Origin: Verrucomicrobiota bacterium
Lineage (GTDB): Bacteria; Verrucomicrobiota; Verrucomicrobiia; Opitutales; UBA953
DNA length: 35,656 bases
NCBI GenBank assembly: GCA_016871725.1
Contig: VHCL01000016.1
Coordinates: forward strand, 1 to 35,656
Direction of reading: 5' to 3'
Made by a program: the position numbers and the translations under genes. The number at the start of each line of letters is the position of its first letter. Positions within the stretch are counted from its first letter, which is position 1. Shown piece after piece: positions 6,381 to 15,010 of this stretch. The notes beneath the pieces are model-generated. The model saw only the letters and a program-made list of their open reading frames with translations, was not told the DNA's origin and searched no databases.

Positions 6381-9300
6381 TCAGTAAGCCCAGGTGGCGC
6401 GGACGCCCAGGGTATGGACGTTGAAGCCCGACTTGGTCTCGCCGTCGTAACGGAGGGAGTAGGTCACGCCGGCACGCGGGTTGTAGTCGTAGGACACGCC
6501 GCCGGTGACCGAACCCTTGGCGCCGTCCTGCCAGCCGCCGACGAAGAACGACTCGGTGTCTCCCACGAAGGAGACCGTGTTGTCGTAGGTCGGGGTCGAG
6601 AGCAGGCGTCGGTAGCCGAGGTAGGCGTTCCAGACGCTGGCGACGCCTTCGCCGAGCTTCTTCTCCTTGGAGAAGCGGACCATGAGCGAAGCCGCGGACT
6701 GGGAGTAATCCTGCTCGGCGTAACGCAGGCCGATGTCGCCGGCGCCGGTCTCGGCGTAGGCGTCCTGGCTGTAGTGGGCGTAGTCGACGGCGAGGATCGG
6801 GGTGACGCTGACGCCTTCCGAGGCGAGGGCGAAGCGACGTCCGAACTGGAGCGTGCCGCCGAACTCATCGCCGTCGTATTCGCCCTGCGCGCGCTCGCCG
6901 ACGGCCGTCTGACGGTTCGTGTCGGTGTCATGCTGGGCGCCGCTGACCATGGCGTTGAGGAAGAACTGGCCGACCGGGACGCGGACGTAGGCGCCCACGA
7001 TGGTCGAATTCACGTCGGACTCGTCGCCGGCGCGGATGCCGTCGGAGGTGACGGAGGCCATGCCGTAACCGAGGGCCAGGCCGACGACGGCGTCGCCGAC
7101 GACGCGGTCGGTGCCGACCACGGCGCCGCCGAGGTTGGCACGGAAGCCGGCGTATTCGCCGCCGTTGTCGCGGCTCTGGCGGCCGCCGAAGGCGCGGACC
7201 CAGTAATCATTACCCGAAGCGTGCTTCGTGGTCATGTCGGCCGAAGCGTCGAGGACCGTGCCGATGGCCTGGGAGGTGAGGCCGAGGGAAGCCTGGACCG
7301 CGGCGCCGTCGCCGGCGGGGGTCAGGAGCTGCAGCTGACGGGCGAGGTTGGCGGCGTTGTTGCCGTAGCCCCACTGGTCCAGGTCGAGCTTGTTGAAGAC
7401 CGTGGCGAGGCTGGCGGAGTAACCCGTGCCGGCGGCGGCGAGGGCGCCGAGACGGATCGCCATGCCGTCGCCGCGGCTGCCGAGGCTGGCCGACTTGGTG
7501 ACGTAGGTCATCGCATTGCGCGAGGTCGTGACGACGAGGTCCCCGTTGACGCGGCTCAGCGTGGTGTCGATCGTGAAGCTGTTGTCACGGAGCGTGCCGG
7601 CCTGGGCGCCGGTCGCGCCGCCGTCGACGTCGACCAGGGTGGCGCTGACGTTGTTGCGGAGGCTGCCGAGGAAGGAGACCTGGATGGTCTCCGCTCCCGA
7701 CATGACGAGGGACGAACCTGCGTCGAGACCGGTCAGCCGGCTCGAAGACAGCGGCGCGACCAAGCCGTTGTTGCCGGCGAGGGTGGTGAACGGGGTCGCC
7801 GCGACGGCGAAGCCGAGGGTGCCGCCGTTCGTCGTCAGGGTGTCGCCGAAGGTCGAACGGGAAACGGTGCCGAGCGACAGCGTGCCGTTGGCGTTCTTCG
7901 TATGGACGAAGTCCACCGACGTGCCGCCGACGAGGGTCTGAGCGCCGGAGGTGTAGAGCGTGGTGCTGGCGTCGGCGAGCGTCACGTCGGTGCCGAGGTG
8001 GATGTTCGCGGTGAGCGTGGCCACGGTGGCGGTGGCGTTGCCCGAGACGACGCCCGTATTGCCGATGACGGTGTCGACCGAGAAGATGTCGAAACCGAGC
8101 GACTGGGCGGAGCTGGCCTGGGTCGTGTCGGTGTGGAAGTTGACCGAACGGAGACGGTCGGCGGCGGTGCCGATCGAACCGGCGAGCGTGGTGCCGCCGA
8201 GGTAGTTGAGCACGCCCTGGTTGTCGTTGGTCGTGGTGACCACGCCCACGACGCGCTTGGCGTCGTTGAAGTTCACCGTGCCGTCCGCCTCGTAGACGAG
8301 CGGGCCGACGAGGTCGTCGGCGAAATTGACCGTGCCCGTGCCGACGACGTGGAAGGTCGTGCCGCTGACGAAGACCCTGCCGCCGAAGTTCACGACGGTG
8401 CCGTTGACGCCGGCGCGGATGTCGCCCGGGGTGGAGCCGGCGAGGACCAGGCCGCTGGCCGGAGCGCCGACCTGGCCGACCACGGTGCTGTCGCCCAGGA
8501 AATCAAGGGTCGCGACGTTGGCGTTCTGGAGGCTGATGCCGCCGGCGCCGAAGGTGAGGTTGACGCCGGAACCGATGGCGAGGGTGCCTTCGCCGCCGGA
8601 GGTGAAGTCGACCGCGCCGATCAGGCCGCTGGCCGCCGCGCCGCCGTTGGCGCCGTTGAGGACGAGCGTGCCGTCGCCCGCGAAGGTGACCAGGTCGACG
8701 TGGGAGACGCCGGCGGTCGGGGTCGCGCCGTTGAAGCGGGTCGTCGTGCCGGTCGCGCCGACCGTGGCGGCGGCGAGGCTGGCGGAGGCGCTGCCGATGC
8801 TGCCGCTGACGGTCTGGTTCCCGGCGGTGAGCACGAGCGAACCCGTGCCATCGGCGGTCGTGACGATGTCACCGGTGACGTTGGCGCGCGCGTCGAGGGT
8901 CGAACCGTTGGCGAGGGAGACCGTGTTCGCGGTGATGTTGCCCGTGACGACGAGGGTGCCCTGCGAGCTGGCGCCGACGCCGGCTCCGGCCGAACCGACG
9001 CTGAGGGTGTCGACGCCGTTGATGGATCCCGTCAGCTGGGAGTTCCCGCCCGCGAAATTGAGCGTGCCATCGTTCGTGCCGACGACGTTGCCCACGAGAT
9101 CCTTGCCCGCGGCGATGTTGACCGTGCCGGTCGTGCCCTGGAAATCAATGTTCCCGCTCAGGCCTTGATGGAAATTGGCCGTCCCGCCGAAGCTGAAGGT
9201 CAGCGTTCCGAACTGGGTGGTGCCGTCGACGACGTTGAAGTTCGCCGTTCCTTGCTGAAGTTCGTACTGGATGGCGTTCAGGGTGTTGTTGTAGTCCGAA

Positions 9301-11081
9301 CGACCGGCACCGGTCAGGCCGACCTGCAGGTAGGATACGCCGGTGATGGTGGAGATGTCCGGCGCGTTGAGACCGGAGTAGAGCGCCCAGAGGCGGGCGC
9401 CGGCGGAACCGATCGTCGAGAAGGTCGCCGCCTGCGTGCCGCCCATGAGGGCGAAGAGGCCGAAAGAATCCGCATTGGTCAGCGCCGTGCCGGTGATGTT
9501 GTGACCGGAGGCCATATCCAGACGCGAGAAGTTCGCGCCGCTGTTGATGGTCACGGTCTGGGCGAAGACGTCGCCGTCGATGGTGGTGCGGGACGTGGAG
9601 TTGGCGCTGAGGTCCGTACCGAGGCCGGCGTTGACGGCGCCGACGTTGAGGAGACGGAGGGACTTGCCGGCCGCGCCGACCTGGCCGGTGACGGACTGGA
9701 CGCCGCCGACCATCGTCAGGACGCCGTTGTTGTTGGTGTCGGTGACGAAGTTGGCGAAGACGGTGGAGAAACGGGAAGTGCCGGAGGCATCGAGACCGCC
9801 GACCTGGACCTTGCCGTCGGTGTTGAAGTAACGGACCGTGCCGAGCGTGTCATCGACGAGGCGGGTATCGAGGCCGGCGACGAAGGCCACGGTGCCCGCG
9901 GCGTTCAGGTTGACGACATTGGCGTCGGTGTAGCCGTTGACGATGACCTCGGAAGAATTGCCGCCCTGCAGGTCGATGGCGCGGAAACTGCCGCTCTGTC
10001 CGATATTATCGGCGACCGTGCTGCTGCCGCTGAAGACGAGCGAGCCGCTCTGCTGGCCGGAGGTGAGGATGCTGCCGCTGATATCGCTGTCATTGCCGAC
10101 GGTCAGGGTGGCGTTGTTGCCGGCGAAATCGACGTCGGCGTCGAGGTAGACGCCGTTGGCGAGGGAGAGCGAGCCGCCGGTCGTGAAGCGGACCGTGCTG
10201 GCGCGGACGAAGGCGCCGTTGAACACGACGTTGGAACCGGCGACGTTGATGGTGGAGCCGAGGAAGCGGCCAAGCTCGACCGAGCTGTTGACGTTGTTGC
10301 CGCCCATCAGGTTGATGGTCGCCGAGCCGACGGCCGTGATGGCCCCGTCGATCTGGTTAGCCAGGCCGGTGTAGGTGAGCGAGAGGGCGTTGGCGTTGAT
10401 GCTCGTGGCGCCGGCGACGTTGCCGTTGAAGGTGGTGGCGCCGGAATTCAGGTTGATGGCGCCGACGAGGGTCGCGCCGTTGATCCGGTTGACGCCGGAA
10501 AGATTGAGGGTCGAGTTGACGAAGACATCCGTATGGATGGCGTTGCGTCCGGGGGTCGCGTCGATCACCGAGTCCGCGACGTTCAGGACGGAGTTGTAGC
10601 TGTTCGGGTTATACAGGTTGTAAGAGATGACATGGTTGCCCAGGTTCTCGATTGAAACGCTGACATTAGGAATAGTCGCGACGCCCACCGGCGAGGGGAA
10701 CACGACCGTGGCCACGCCGAGCAAGGTGCTGCTGAACGCGCCGTCCTGGTAGACGTAAGCGGTGATCTGGGAATTGACCCCCGCTCCTACGGCGAGCAGG
10801 GCGCCGTTGCGGTAGCCCAGGAAGTTCACCGAGCCGCTCTGGATGGCGGAAGTAATGCTGCGGGTGAGCACCGGAGTCGTCAGCGGACGCAGACCATAGG
10901 TCCAGACACCGGCTCCGTAGCCGATGTTGGTCGGAGTGTATAGGTCGACAATGTAACGGGAGGGACCGAGGTCATCGACGGTGTAGTTGAGCTCGGCGGC
11001 GCGGGCGGCCGGGGTGGCGGCCGTCAGCAGGACGGCGGCGGCAAGGAGGGAACGGAGACCAAGGCGGCTTTTCTGTTTCAT
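6381..11081 (-). CDS. Large outer-membrane autotransporter (type Va secretion) with repetitive beta-helix passenger
   Basis: A 1566-residue surface or secreted protein that exports its own passenger. Residues 1-28 are a signal peptide (KQKSRLGLR, hydrophobic run, cleavage at ARA-A). The passenger, about 29-1200, is rich in Gly, Thr, Ser, Val and Asn and has no cysteine, as expected for a beta-helix. It contains at least seven imperfect units of the form G-x-L-x-hydrophobic-x-GG-x5-G-x-IG-x4-L, near residues 348, 454, 541, 672, 748, 857 and 957. About residues 1285-1566 form the autotransporter barrel (NDYWVRAFGG, VVGTDRVVGDAVVGLALGYG, GTLQFGRRFAL) ending in aromatic RATWAY. The passenger shows no recognisable enzyme domain, so adhesion or surface display is an inference. 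The gene is flanked by AT-rich upstream DNA and a strong terminator. Confidence 0.9.
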   Translation of the reverse strand: MKQKSRLGLRSLLAAAVLLTAATPAARAAELNYTVDDLGPSRYIVDLYTPTNIGYGAGVWTYGLRPLTTPVLTRSITSAIQSGSVNFLGYRNGALLAVGAGVNSQITAYVYQDGAFSSTLLGVATVVFPSPVGVATIPNVSVSIENLGNHVISYNLYNPNSYNSVLNVADSVIDATPGRNAIHTDVFVNSTLNLSGVNRINGATLVGAINLNSGATTFNGNVAGATSINANALSLTYTGLANQIDGAITAVGSATINLMGGNNVNSSVELGRFLGSTINVAGSNVVFNGAFVRASTVRFTTGGSLSLANGVYLDADVDFAGNNATLTVGNDSDISGSILTSGQQSGSLVFSGSSTVADNIGQSGSFRAIDLQGGNSSEVIVNGYTDANVVNLNAAGTVAFVAGLDTRLVDDTLGTVRYFNTDGKVQVGGLDASGTSRFSTVFANFVTDTNNNGVLTMVGGVQSVTGQVGAAGKSLRLLNVGAVNAGLGTDLSANSTSRTTIDGDVFAQTVTINSGANFSRLDMASGHNITGTALTNADSFGLFALMGGTQAATFSTIGSAGARLWALYSGLNAPDISTITGVSYLQVGLTGAGRSDYNNTLNAIQYELQQGTANFNVVDGTTQFGTLTFSFGGTANFHQGLSGNIDFQGTTGTVNIAAGKDLVGNVVGTNDGTLNFAGGNSQLTGSINGVDTLSVGSAGAGVGASSQGTLVVTGNITANTVSLANGSTLDARANVTGDIVTTADGTGSLVLTAGNQTVSGSIGSASASLAAATVGATGTTTRFNGATPTAGVSHVDLVTFAGDGTLVLNGANGGAAASGLIGAVDFTSGGEGTLAIGSGVNLTFGAGGISLQNANVATLDFLGDSTVVGQVGAPASGLVLAGSTPGDIRAGVNGTVVNFGGRVFVSGTTFHVVGTGTVNFADDLVGPLVYEADGTVNFNDAKRVVGVVTTTNDNQGVLNYLGGTTLAGSIGTAADRLRSVNFHTDTTQASSAQSLGFDIFSVDTVIGNTGVVSGNATATVATLTANIHLGTDVTLADASTTLYTSGAQTLVGGTSVDFVHTKNANGTLSLGTVSRSTFGDTLTTNGGTLGFAVAATPFTTLAGNNGLVAPLSSSRLTGLDAGSSLVMSGAETIQVSFLGSLRNNVSATLVDVDGGATGAQAGTLRDNSFTIDTTLSRVNGDLVVTTSRNAMTYVTKSASLGSRGDGMAIRLGALAAAGTGYSASLATVFNKLDLDQWGYGNNAANLARQLQLLTPAGDGAAVQASLGLTSQAIGTVLDASADMTTKHASGNDYWVRAFGGRQSRDNGGEYAGFRANLGGAVVGTDRVVGDAVVGLALGYGMASVTSDGIRAGDESDVNSTIVGAYVRVPVGQFFLNAMVSGAQHDTDTNRQTAVGERAQGEYDGDEFGGTLQFGRRFALASEGVSVTPILAVDYAHYSQDAYAETGAGDIGLRYAEQDYSQSAASLMVRFSKEKKLGEGVASVWNAYLGYRRLLSTPTYDNTVSFVGDTESFFVGGWQDGAKGSVTGGVSYDYNPRAGVTYSLRYDGETKSGFNVHTLGVRATWAY

Positions 11082-11085
11082 AATT

Positions 11086-11141
11086 ACTGACAGAACAGTC
11101 CTTAAACCGCTCGTCTGTCCATATTTTTATTACAAACAGAC
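11086..11141 (-). promoter_or_regulatory. AT-rich leader with inverted TCTGT/ACAGA elements upstream of the autotransporter
   Basis: GTCTGT at 11113-11118 and ACAGAC at 11136-11141 form a 6-bp inverted repeat around an AT-rich 17-base centre. A further TCTGTC/ACTGT pair lies at 11087-11100, close to the ATG. This is the most A+T-rich non-coding stretch I noticed in the window, and it sits where a promoter with operator would be. I could not assign a -35/-10 pair with confidence. Confidence 0.4.
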
Positions 11142-11179
11142 CCGACGGACCCTTCGTGCCTGCTTTCAGTCACCCGAAA

Positions 11180-11935
11180 TCAACCCCGCCGCAACGCGAT
11201 CAGGAACTCCTTATTACCGTCGCCGCCCTCGATGGGGGACGGGATGACCCCGAGGACCTGGGCGCCCGGCAGGCCCTGGGCGGCCGCGGTCAGGGCCTCG
11301 ACGACCCGGGCGTGGATGGCCGGGTCCTTGATGATGCCCCGCCCTTTGTCGGCCTCGGCCTTGGTCGCCTCGAACTGCGGCTTGATGAGCGCGACGAGGT
11401 GCCCGCCCTGCCCGACCCTTTGCCAGGCGATCGGCAGGATGAGGCCCAGCGAGATGAACGAGAGATCCATGACCACGATGCCGAAGGTCGGGTGCGGCAG
11501 CTCGACGTGGTTGAGCTCCCGCGCGTTGAACTTCTCGAGGTTCCTGATGCGCGGATCGTTGCGCAGCTTCGAGTGGAGCTGGGCCGTGCCGACGTCGACG
11601 CAGGTCATGCTGACGACGCCGCGCTGCAGGAGGCAGTCCGTGAAGCCGCCGGTCGAGGCGCCCACGTCGAGACCATGCAGGCCCTCGACGGGGATCTTGA
11701 AATGATCGAGCGCGCCTGCGAGCTTCTCGCCTCCGCGGGAGACGAAGCGCGGCGGCTGGTCGACGGTGAGCACGGCGTCCTCCGGGAAGGACTGCGAAGG
11801 CTTCTGCACCACGGCGTCAGGTCCGGAGCGGACCTTGCCGGCGAGGATGAGCGCCTGGGCGACCGAGCGGGACGGCGCGAGCGAAAGCTTCAGCAGCAGT
11901 TCGTCCGCGCGCATCCTGCCGGGCTTCGCGGCCAT
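11180..11935 (-). CDS. tlyA: TlyA-family rRNA 2'-O-methyltransferase (S4 + FtsJ domains)
   Basis: Predicted SAM-dependent methyltransferase of the TlyA/HlyA family, which 2'-O-methylates cytidines in 16S and/or 23S rRNA. It has 251 residues. The S4 RNA-binding domain is at about residues 7-65 ([20 protein letters not shown], interrupted in alignment). The FtsJ-like fold follows, with the SAM motif [18 protein letters not shown], then [10 protein letters not shown] and LIKPQFE. These supply the Lys-Asp-Lys-Glu residues expected for 2'-O transfer, with KEFLIAL near the end. The start is only three bases after the thiG stop, so it is the last gene of the thiamin cluster. The shared transcription with thi genes looks like convenience rather than pathway logic. 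Family members have also been called hemolysins, which is not implied here. Confidence 0.9.
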   Translation of the reverse strand: MAAKPGRMRADELLLKLSLAPSRSVAQALILAGKVRSGPDAVVQKPSQSFPEDAVLTVDQPPRFVSRGGEKLAGALDHFKIPVEGLHGLDVGASTGGFTDCLLQRGVVSMTCVDVGTAQLHSKLRNDPRIRNLEKFNARELNHVELPHPTFGIVVMDLSFISLGLILPIAWQRVGQGGHLVALIKPQFEATKAEADKGRGIIKDPAIHARVVEALTAAAQGLPGAQVLGVIPSPIEGGDGNKEFLIALRRG

Positions 11936-11938
11936 CGG

Positions 11939-12706
11939 TCAGTCGAGGAAGCCCGTGAGGGGCGAGGTCGGTTCGGCCTTGTCGGAACCGACGCCCAGCC
12001 CGGCGGCACGGGCGGAGTGGCCGGCGTCGACCGCGAGCCGGAAGGCGCGGGCCATCGCGACCGGGTCGCCCGCAGAGGCGATGGCGGTGTTCACCAGCAC
12101 GGCGGAAGCACCCAGCTCAAGGGCCTCGGCGGCGTGCGAAGGCGCGCCCAGGCCGGCGTCGACGATGACGGGCACCGTGGCCTGCTCGATGATGATGCGC
12201 AGGAAATCGCGGGAGAGCAGGCCGCGGTTGGAGCCGATCGGCGCACCGAGCGGCATGACCGCGGCGGCGCCGACTTCCTCGAGACGCTTGGCGAGGACGG
12301 GGTCGGCGTGGATGTAGGGCAGGACCGTGAAGCCTTTCTTCACGAGCTCGCGGCAGGCCTCGAGGGTCTCGACCGGGTCGGGCATCAGGTATTTCGGATC
12401 CGGGTGGATCTCGAGCTTCAGCCAGGAGGTCCCGAGCGCCTCGCGGGCGAGCTCGGCGGCGAAGACCGCCTCCTTGGCCGTGCGGACGCCGGACGTGTTC
12501 GGCAGGATGAGATGCTTCGCGGGGTCGAGCGCGGAGAGGATGCCGTCGTCCTGGGCGCCGAAGCGCACGCGCTTGATCGCCATCGTCACCACCTCGGCGC
12601 CGGACGCGTCGAGCACCGCGCGGAGCTGCGCGGCGGAGGCGTACTTGCCCGTGCCCGTGAGGAGGCGCGAGGCGAAGGTGCGGTCGGCGATACGGAGCGA
12701 GGACAT
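11939..12706 (-). CDS. thiG: Thiazole synthase
   Basis: Builds the thiazole phosphate half of thiamin from deoxyxylulose phosphate, dehydroglycine and the ThiS thiocarboxylate. The 255-residue protein has TIM-barrel features in order: [46 protein letters not shown], and [16 protein letters not shown], which carries the Schiff-base lysine. [31 protein letters not shown]-type sequence (interrupted) and [31 protein letters not shown]-type sequence follow. The ATG at 12706 is chosen because the upstream part of the open frame is Arg-rich shadow sequence overlapping thiE. A 56-base gap from thiE contains a small hairpin and a candidate promoter. ThiS lies in the same cluster. ThiH/ThiO, ThiF and ThiC are not in the window. 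Confidence 0.95.
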   Translation of the reverse strand: MSSLRIADRTFASRLLTGTGKYASAAQLRAVLDASGAEVVTMAIKRVRFGAQDDGILSALDPAKHLILPNTSGVRTAKEAVFAAELAREALGTSWLKLEIHPDPKYLMPDPVETLEACRELVKKGFTVLPYIHADPVLAKRLEEVGAAAVMPLGAPIGSNRGLLSRDFLRIIIEQATVPVIVDAGLGAPSHAAEALELGASAVLVNTAIASAGDPVAMARAFRLAVDAGHSARAAGLGVGSDKAEPTSPLTGFLD

Positions 12707-12715
12707 CGGAGCCTG

Positions 12716-12744
12716 CACAATCCGAGAGTCCTCGGGGTTGTCCA
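12716..12744 (-). promoter_or_regulatory. Candidate thiG promoter
   Basis: On the minus strand TGGACA (12744-12739), 17 bases, then ATTGTG (12721-12716), nine bases before the thiG ATG. The spacer contains a small CCGAG/CTCGG stem. It would give thiG-tlyA extra expression independent of thiS-thiE. Confidence 0.3.
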
Positions 12745-12762
12745 GCCCTCGCCTCGGGAAAC

Positions 12763-13377
12763 CTAGCCGGAGACGGCTGCGACCAACGTTTTCGCGGCCG
12801 AAACCGGGTCGTCCGCCAAGGCGATGGCGCCGCTCACGGCGATCCCGTGGGCGCCGAGGGCGCGGAGAGCCGGCCAGTCGGCCGCGGTGACGCCGCCGAT
12901 GGCGTAGCACGGCAAGGGCGCGGCGGCGGCGATGAGGCCGGCCAAGGATGCCGGCGAGTGGACGGCCGCGAGCTTCTGCTTGCTGAGCGTGTGGCGGAAC
13001 GGACCGACGCCGGCGTAGTCGACCCGGACGCCGGCGAAGCGGGCGACATGGGCGGGTTCGTTGAGCGTCACGCCGACGATCGCGGACTCGCCGAGCAGGG
13101 CGCGCGCGGCGGCGGGCGAGGCGTCGTCGCCGCCGAGATGGACGCCGTCGGCCTCGGCGCGCAGGGCGACCTCCGGCGAATCGTTCACGACGAAGACCGC
13201 GCCGAAATCACGGCACAGCTCGGCGATGGCCGTCGCCTCGGCGACCCACGCCTCGGCCGGCAGCCGCTTCGCCCGCAGTTGGATCCAGCGGACGCCGCCG
13301 GCGAGCGCCGCCCGGGCCTGTTCGCGATGCGCGCGCGGAGCGGCGTCGAGCGTCAGGAACTGCAGGCGGGGGAACAC
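12763..13377 (-). CDS. thiE: Thiamine-phosphate synthase
   Basis: Joins the pyrimidine pyrophosphate and thiazole phosphate to give thiamin phosphate. The 204-residue TIM barrel carries the full set of ThiE motifs in order: [34 protein letters not shown] (interrupted in the family as VND..D.A....DGVHLGQ.D), and [11 protein letters not shown]. These are followed by [15 protein letters not shown] and a C-terminal phosphate-binding AIGGV and GIAVSGAI. It begins four bases after the stop of the TenI/ThiE-like gene and precedes thiG. Because it holds the canonical motifs, it is the likelier true ThiE of the two paralogues. Confidence 0.92.
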   Translation of the reverse strand: MFPRLQFLTLDAAPRAHREQARAALAGGVRWIQLRAKRLPAEAWVAEATAIAELCRDFGAVFVVNDSPEVALRAEADGVHLGGDDASPAAARALLGESAIVGVTLNEPAHVARFAGVRVDYAGVGPFRHTLSKQKLAAVHSPASLAGLIAAAAPLPCYAIGGVTAADWPALRALGAHGIAVSGAIALADDPVSAAKTLVAAVSG

Positions 13378-13381
13378 GGCC

Positions 13382-14059
13382 TCAGTAGGAGCGCTTCAGC
13401 CGGCGGGCTTCCTTGCCGGACCACGCGCGCTCGAGGTCGAGGAAGGCGCGGACCGGGTCGGGCTGCTTCCACACCGAACCGATGAACCCGATGCCGTCGA
13501 AGCCCAGCTCGCGGGCCTTCGCGGCGTTCTTCGGCGTGATGCCGCCGAGCGCGTGGACGGGGGCGCCGCCTTCGGCCTTCCAGCGCTGCAGGATGACCTC
13601 GTATTCGCGCAGGGTGCGGCGCGGGCGATGGTCCTTCTTGGAGACGGACTCGAAGATCGGGGCCAGGAAGACGTAGGCGCAGGCCTTGTCGGTCGAACGC
13701 AGCTCGTCGTAGTCATGGCACTTCACGCTGACCTTGGCGTGCTTGGGCCAGCGGCGGGGGACGCGCTCGCCCGGATGCATCTGGAAGCCGCCGAGACGGT
13801 GGGCCTCGACGAGCTCGGGCTCCTCGCCGAGCACGATGCGCGGCCAGAAGGCCTCGGGGATGGCGCGGAGGAACTGCTCGTAATGACGGCGCTCCCAGTC
13901 CTTGCGGACCTGCACGTGCAGGCGGCCGAGGCCGGCGTCGAAGAGGCGGCGGACCGTCTTCGGGTCCCAGCTCCCGTCGTTGGGGGTGAACAGGACGAGG
14001 TTCTCCGGGGCCGGGGCTTCCGGCTCGTTGACGAAGAGACCTTTGATGAACTTGAACAT
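13382..14059 (-). CDS. TenI/ThiE-family TIM-barrel protein (second thiamine-phosphate-synthase-like paralogue)
   Basis: A 225-residue relative of ThiE and of TenI, the thiazole tautomerase. Recognisable segments are GLGRLHVQVRKDW, IPEAFWPRIVLGEE, GGFQMHPGERVPR, VSVKCHDYDEL, YVFLAPIFESVSKKDHRP, APVHALGGITPKN, and FDGIGFIGSVW. This pattern, with YVFxxPIxxSxSK and no VND/DGVHLG motif, resembles the divergent thiamin-phosphate-synthase-like proteins of Bacteroidetes. It is placed between thiS and thiE, eight bases after thiS, so a role in the thiazole branch (tautomerisation, or a salvage coupling step) is likely but not proven. The first 20 residues (MFKFIKGLFVNEPEAPAPEN) lie outside the barrel. 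Confidence 0.75.
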   Translation of the reverse strand: MFKFIKGLFVNEPEAPAPENLVLFTPNDGSWDPKTVRRLFDAGLGRLHVQVRKDWERRHYEQFLRAIPEAFWPRIVLGEEPELVEAHRLGGFQMHPGERVPRRWPKHAKVSVKCHDYDELRSTDKACAYVFLAPIFESVSKKDHRPRRTLREYEVILQRWKAEGGAPVHALGGITPKNAAKARELGFDGIGFIGSVWKQPDPVRAFLDLERAWSGKEARRLKRSY

Positions 14060-14067
14060 GAGGGGAA

Positions 14068-14268
14068 TCAGCCGCCTTGGGCGGCGCGGATGACGAGGAT
14101 GCGGGCGCCCTCGGTCAGCACGTGGGCGGACCAGCGGGAGCGCGGCACGACCTGTTCGTCGACGGCGGCGGCCACGGCCGGCTCCTGGGCCACGCCGAGC
14201 TCGGCGAGGAGCTCGGCCAGCGTCCGGGCGGCGGTCTCCTTGGGCTCATCGTTGACGTTCACGCGCAT
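14068..14268 (-). CDS. thiS: Sulfur carrier protein ThiS
   Basis: A 66-residue ubiquitin-like sulfur carrier whose C-terminal glycine is adenylated and converted to a thiocarboxylate, the sulfur donor for ThiG. The sequence starts MRVNVNDEPKE, contains TLAELLAELG and AAAVDEQVVPRSRW, and ends VIRAAQGG with the required terminal Gly-Gly. The small size and the 8-base spacing to the next thi gene support the call. The ATG at 14268 is the only sensible start, since the open frame further upstream runs antisense through the cyclophilin gene. It is the first gene of the cluster. Confidence 0.93.
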   Translation of the reverse strand: MRVNVNDEPKETAARTLAELLAELGVAQEPAVAAAVDEQVVPRSRWSAHVLTEGARILVIRAAQGG

Positions 14269-14277
14269 GCGAGGAAG

Positions 14278-14306
14278 ACCCTGCCCCTCCGCGGGCGGGC
14301 TGGCAA
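14278..14306 (-). promoter_or_regulatory. Candidate promoter of the thiS cluster
   Basis: On the minus strand TTGCCA (14306-14301), 17 bases, then CAGGGT (14283-14278), nine bases before the thiS ATG. The leader is too short for a TPP riboswitch, and no such sequence is present in the 87-base gap. Confidence 0.4.
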
Positions 14307-14355
14307 GCGGAGGTTTGAGGTTGCGGGCGAAGGACCGCGGGATTGCCTCGGACCC

Positions 14356-14961
14356 ATGAAAACCCTGCGCCTCTGCCTGCTCTCCGCCCTGGCCGTCGTG
14401 GCCGGCCTCGCCCTCTCCTCCTGCTCCAACAACAAAGAATCCATGAAAGAACCCTCCGCCGCCGGCGCCACCCCCCGCGCCATCATCCACACCAACTACG
14501 GCGACATGACCGTCGAGTTCTGGCCCGACGTCGCCCCGCGCACCGTGGACAACTTCATCAAGCTCTCCCGCGAGAAGTTCTACGACGGCACGGCCTTCCA
14601 CCGCATCATCAAGGGCTTCATGATCCAGGGCGGCTGCCCGAACTCCAAGGTCGGCGCCCGCGGCGTCCCCGGCACCGGCGGCCCCGGCTACCAGGTCAAG
14701 GCCGAGTTCAACAACCGTTCGCATGTGAAGGGCGTCCTCTCCATGGCCCGTTCGGCCGACCCGGACAGCGCCGGCAGCCAGTTCTTCGTCTGCCACGGCG
14801 ACGCCTCCTTCCTGAACAACAAGTACACCGCGTTCGGCAAGCTCGTCGCCGGCGAGGAGACCCTCAACAAGATCGCCAACGTCCGCTGCGTCGGCATGGA
14901 AGGCTCCACCCCGACCGAGCGCGTGGAGATCACCAGCGTGGAGATCGTCGAGGCCAAGTAA
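14356..14961 (+). CDS. Lipoprotein peptidyl-prolyl isomerase, cyclophilin type
   Basis: Speeds cis/trans isomerisation of proline bonds in exported proteins. The 201-residue product starts with a lipoprotein signal (KTLRLCLLSALAVVAGLA) and a lipobox LSSC, with the lipidated cysteine at about residue 23. The mature protein is therefore held at a membrane facing the periplasm. The cyclophilin domain covers about residues 40-200: AIIHTNYGDMTVEFWPDVAPRTVDNF (interrupted in families), the active site FHRIIKGFMIQGG with the catalytic arginine, VLSMARSADPDSAGSQFFVC, and LNNKYTAFGKLV. It is divergent from thiS and in tandem with the outer-membrane barrel gene, which fits an envelope-folding role. It is one of two exported isomerases in the window. 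Confidence 0.93.
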   Translation: MKTLRLCLLSALAVVAGLALSSCSNNKESMKEPSAAGATPRAIIHTNYGDMTVEFWPDVAPRTVDNFIKLSREKFYDGTAFHRIIKGFMIQGGCPNSKVGARGVPGTGGPGYQVKAEFNNRSHVKGVLSMARSADPDSAGSQFFVCHGDASFLNNKYTAFGKLVAGEETLNKIANVRCVGMEGSTPTERVEITSVEIVEAK

Positions 14962-14971
14962 GGCTTCGCTC

Positions 14972-15000
14972 TTTACAGCCCCCCCTCCCCCTCCCTAGAC
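14972..15000 (+). promoter_or_regulatory. Promoter of the outer-membrane barrel gene
   Basis: TTTACA (14972-14977), exactly 17 bases of C-rich DNA, then CTAGAC (14995-15000), ten bases before the ATG. This is one of the best sigma70-like pairs in the window. The leader that follows is CAAATCCCCC, with no Shine-Dalgarno sequence. Confidence 0.5.
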
Positions 15001-15010
15001 CAAATCCCCC

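Noticed and set aside
6075-10655. A 1526-codon plus-strand open frame opposite the autotransporter
   Set aside because: It is rich in Gly, Ala, Asp, Val and Arg with no domain, and lies fully antisense to a gene with signal peptide and barrel. Long antisense frames are expected in G+C-rich genes.
14269-14355. TPP riboswitch upstream of thiS
   Set aside because: The gap has neither the CUGAGA nor the ACCUGAUC-type conserved segments and is too short for a full element together with the cyclophilin start.
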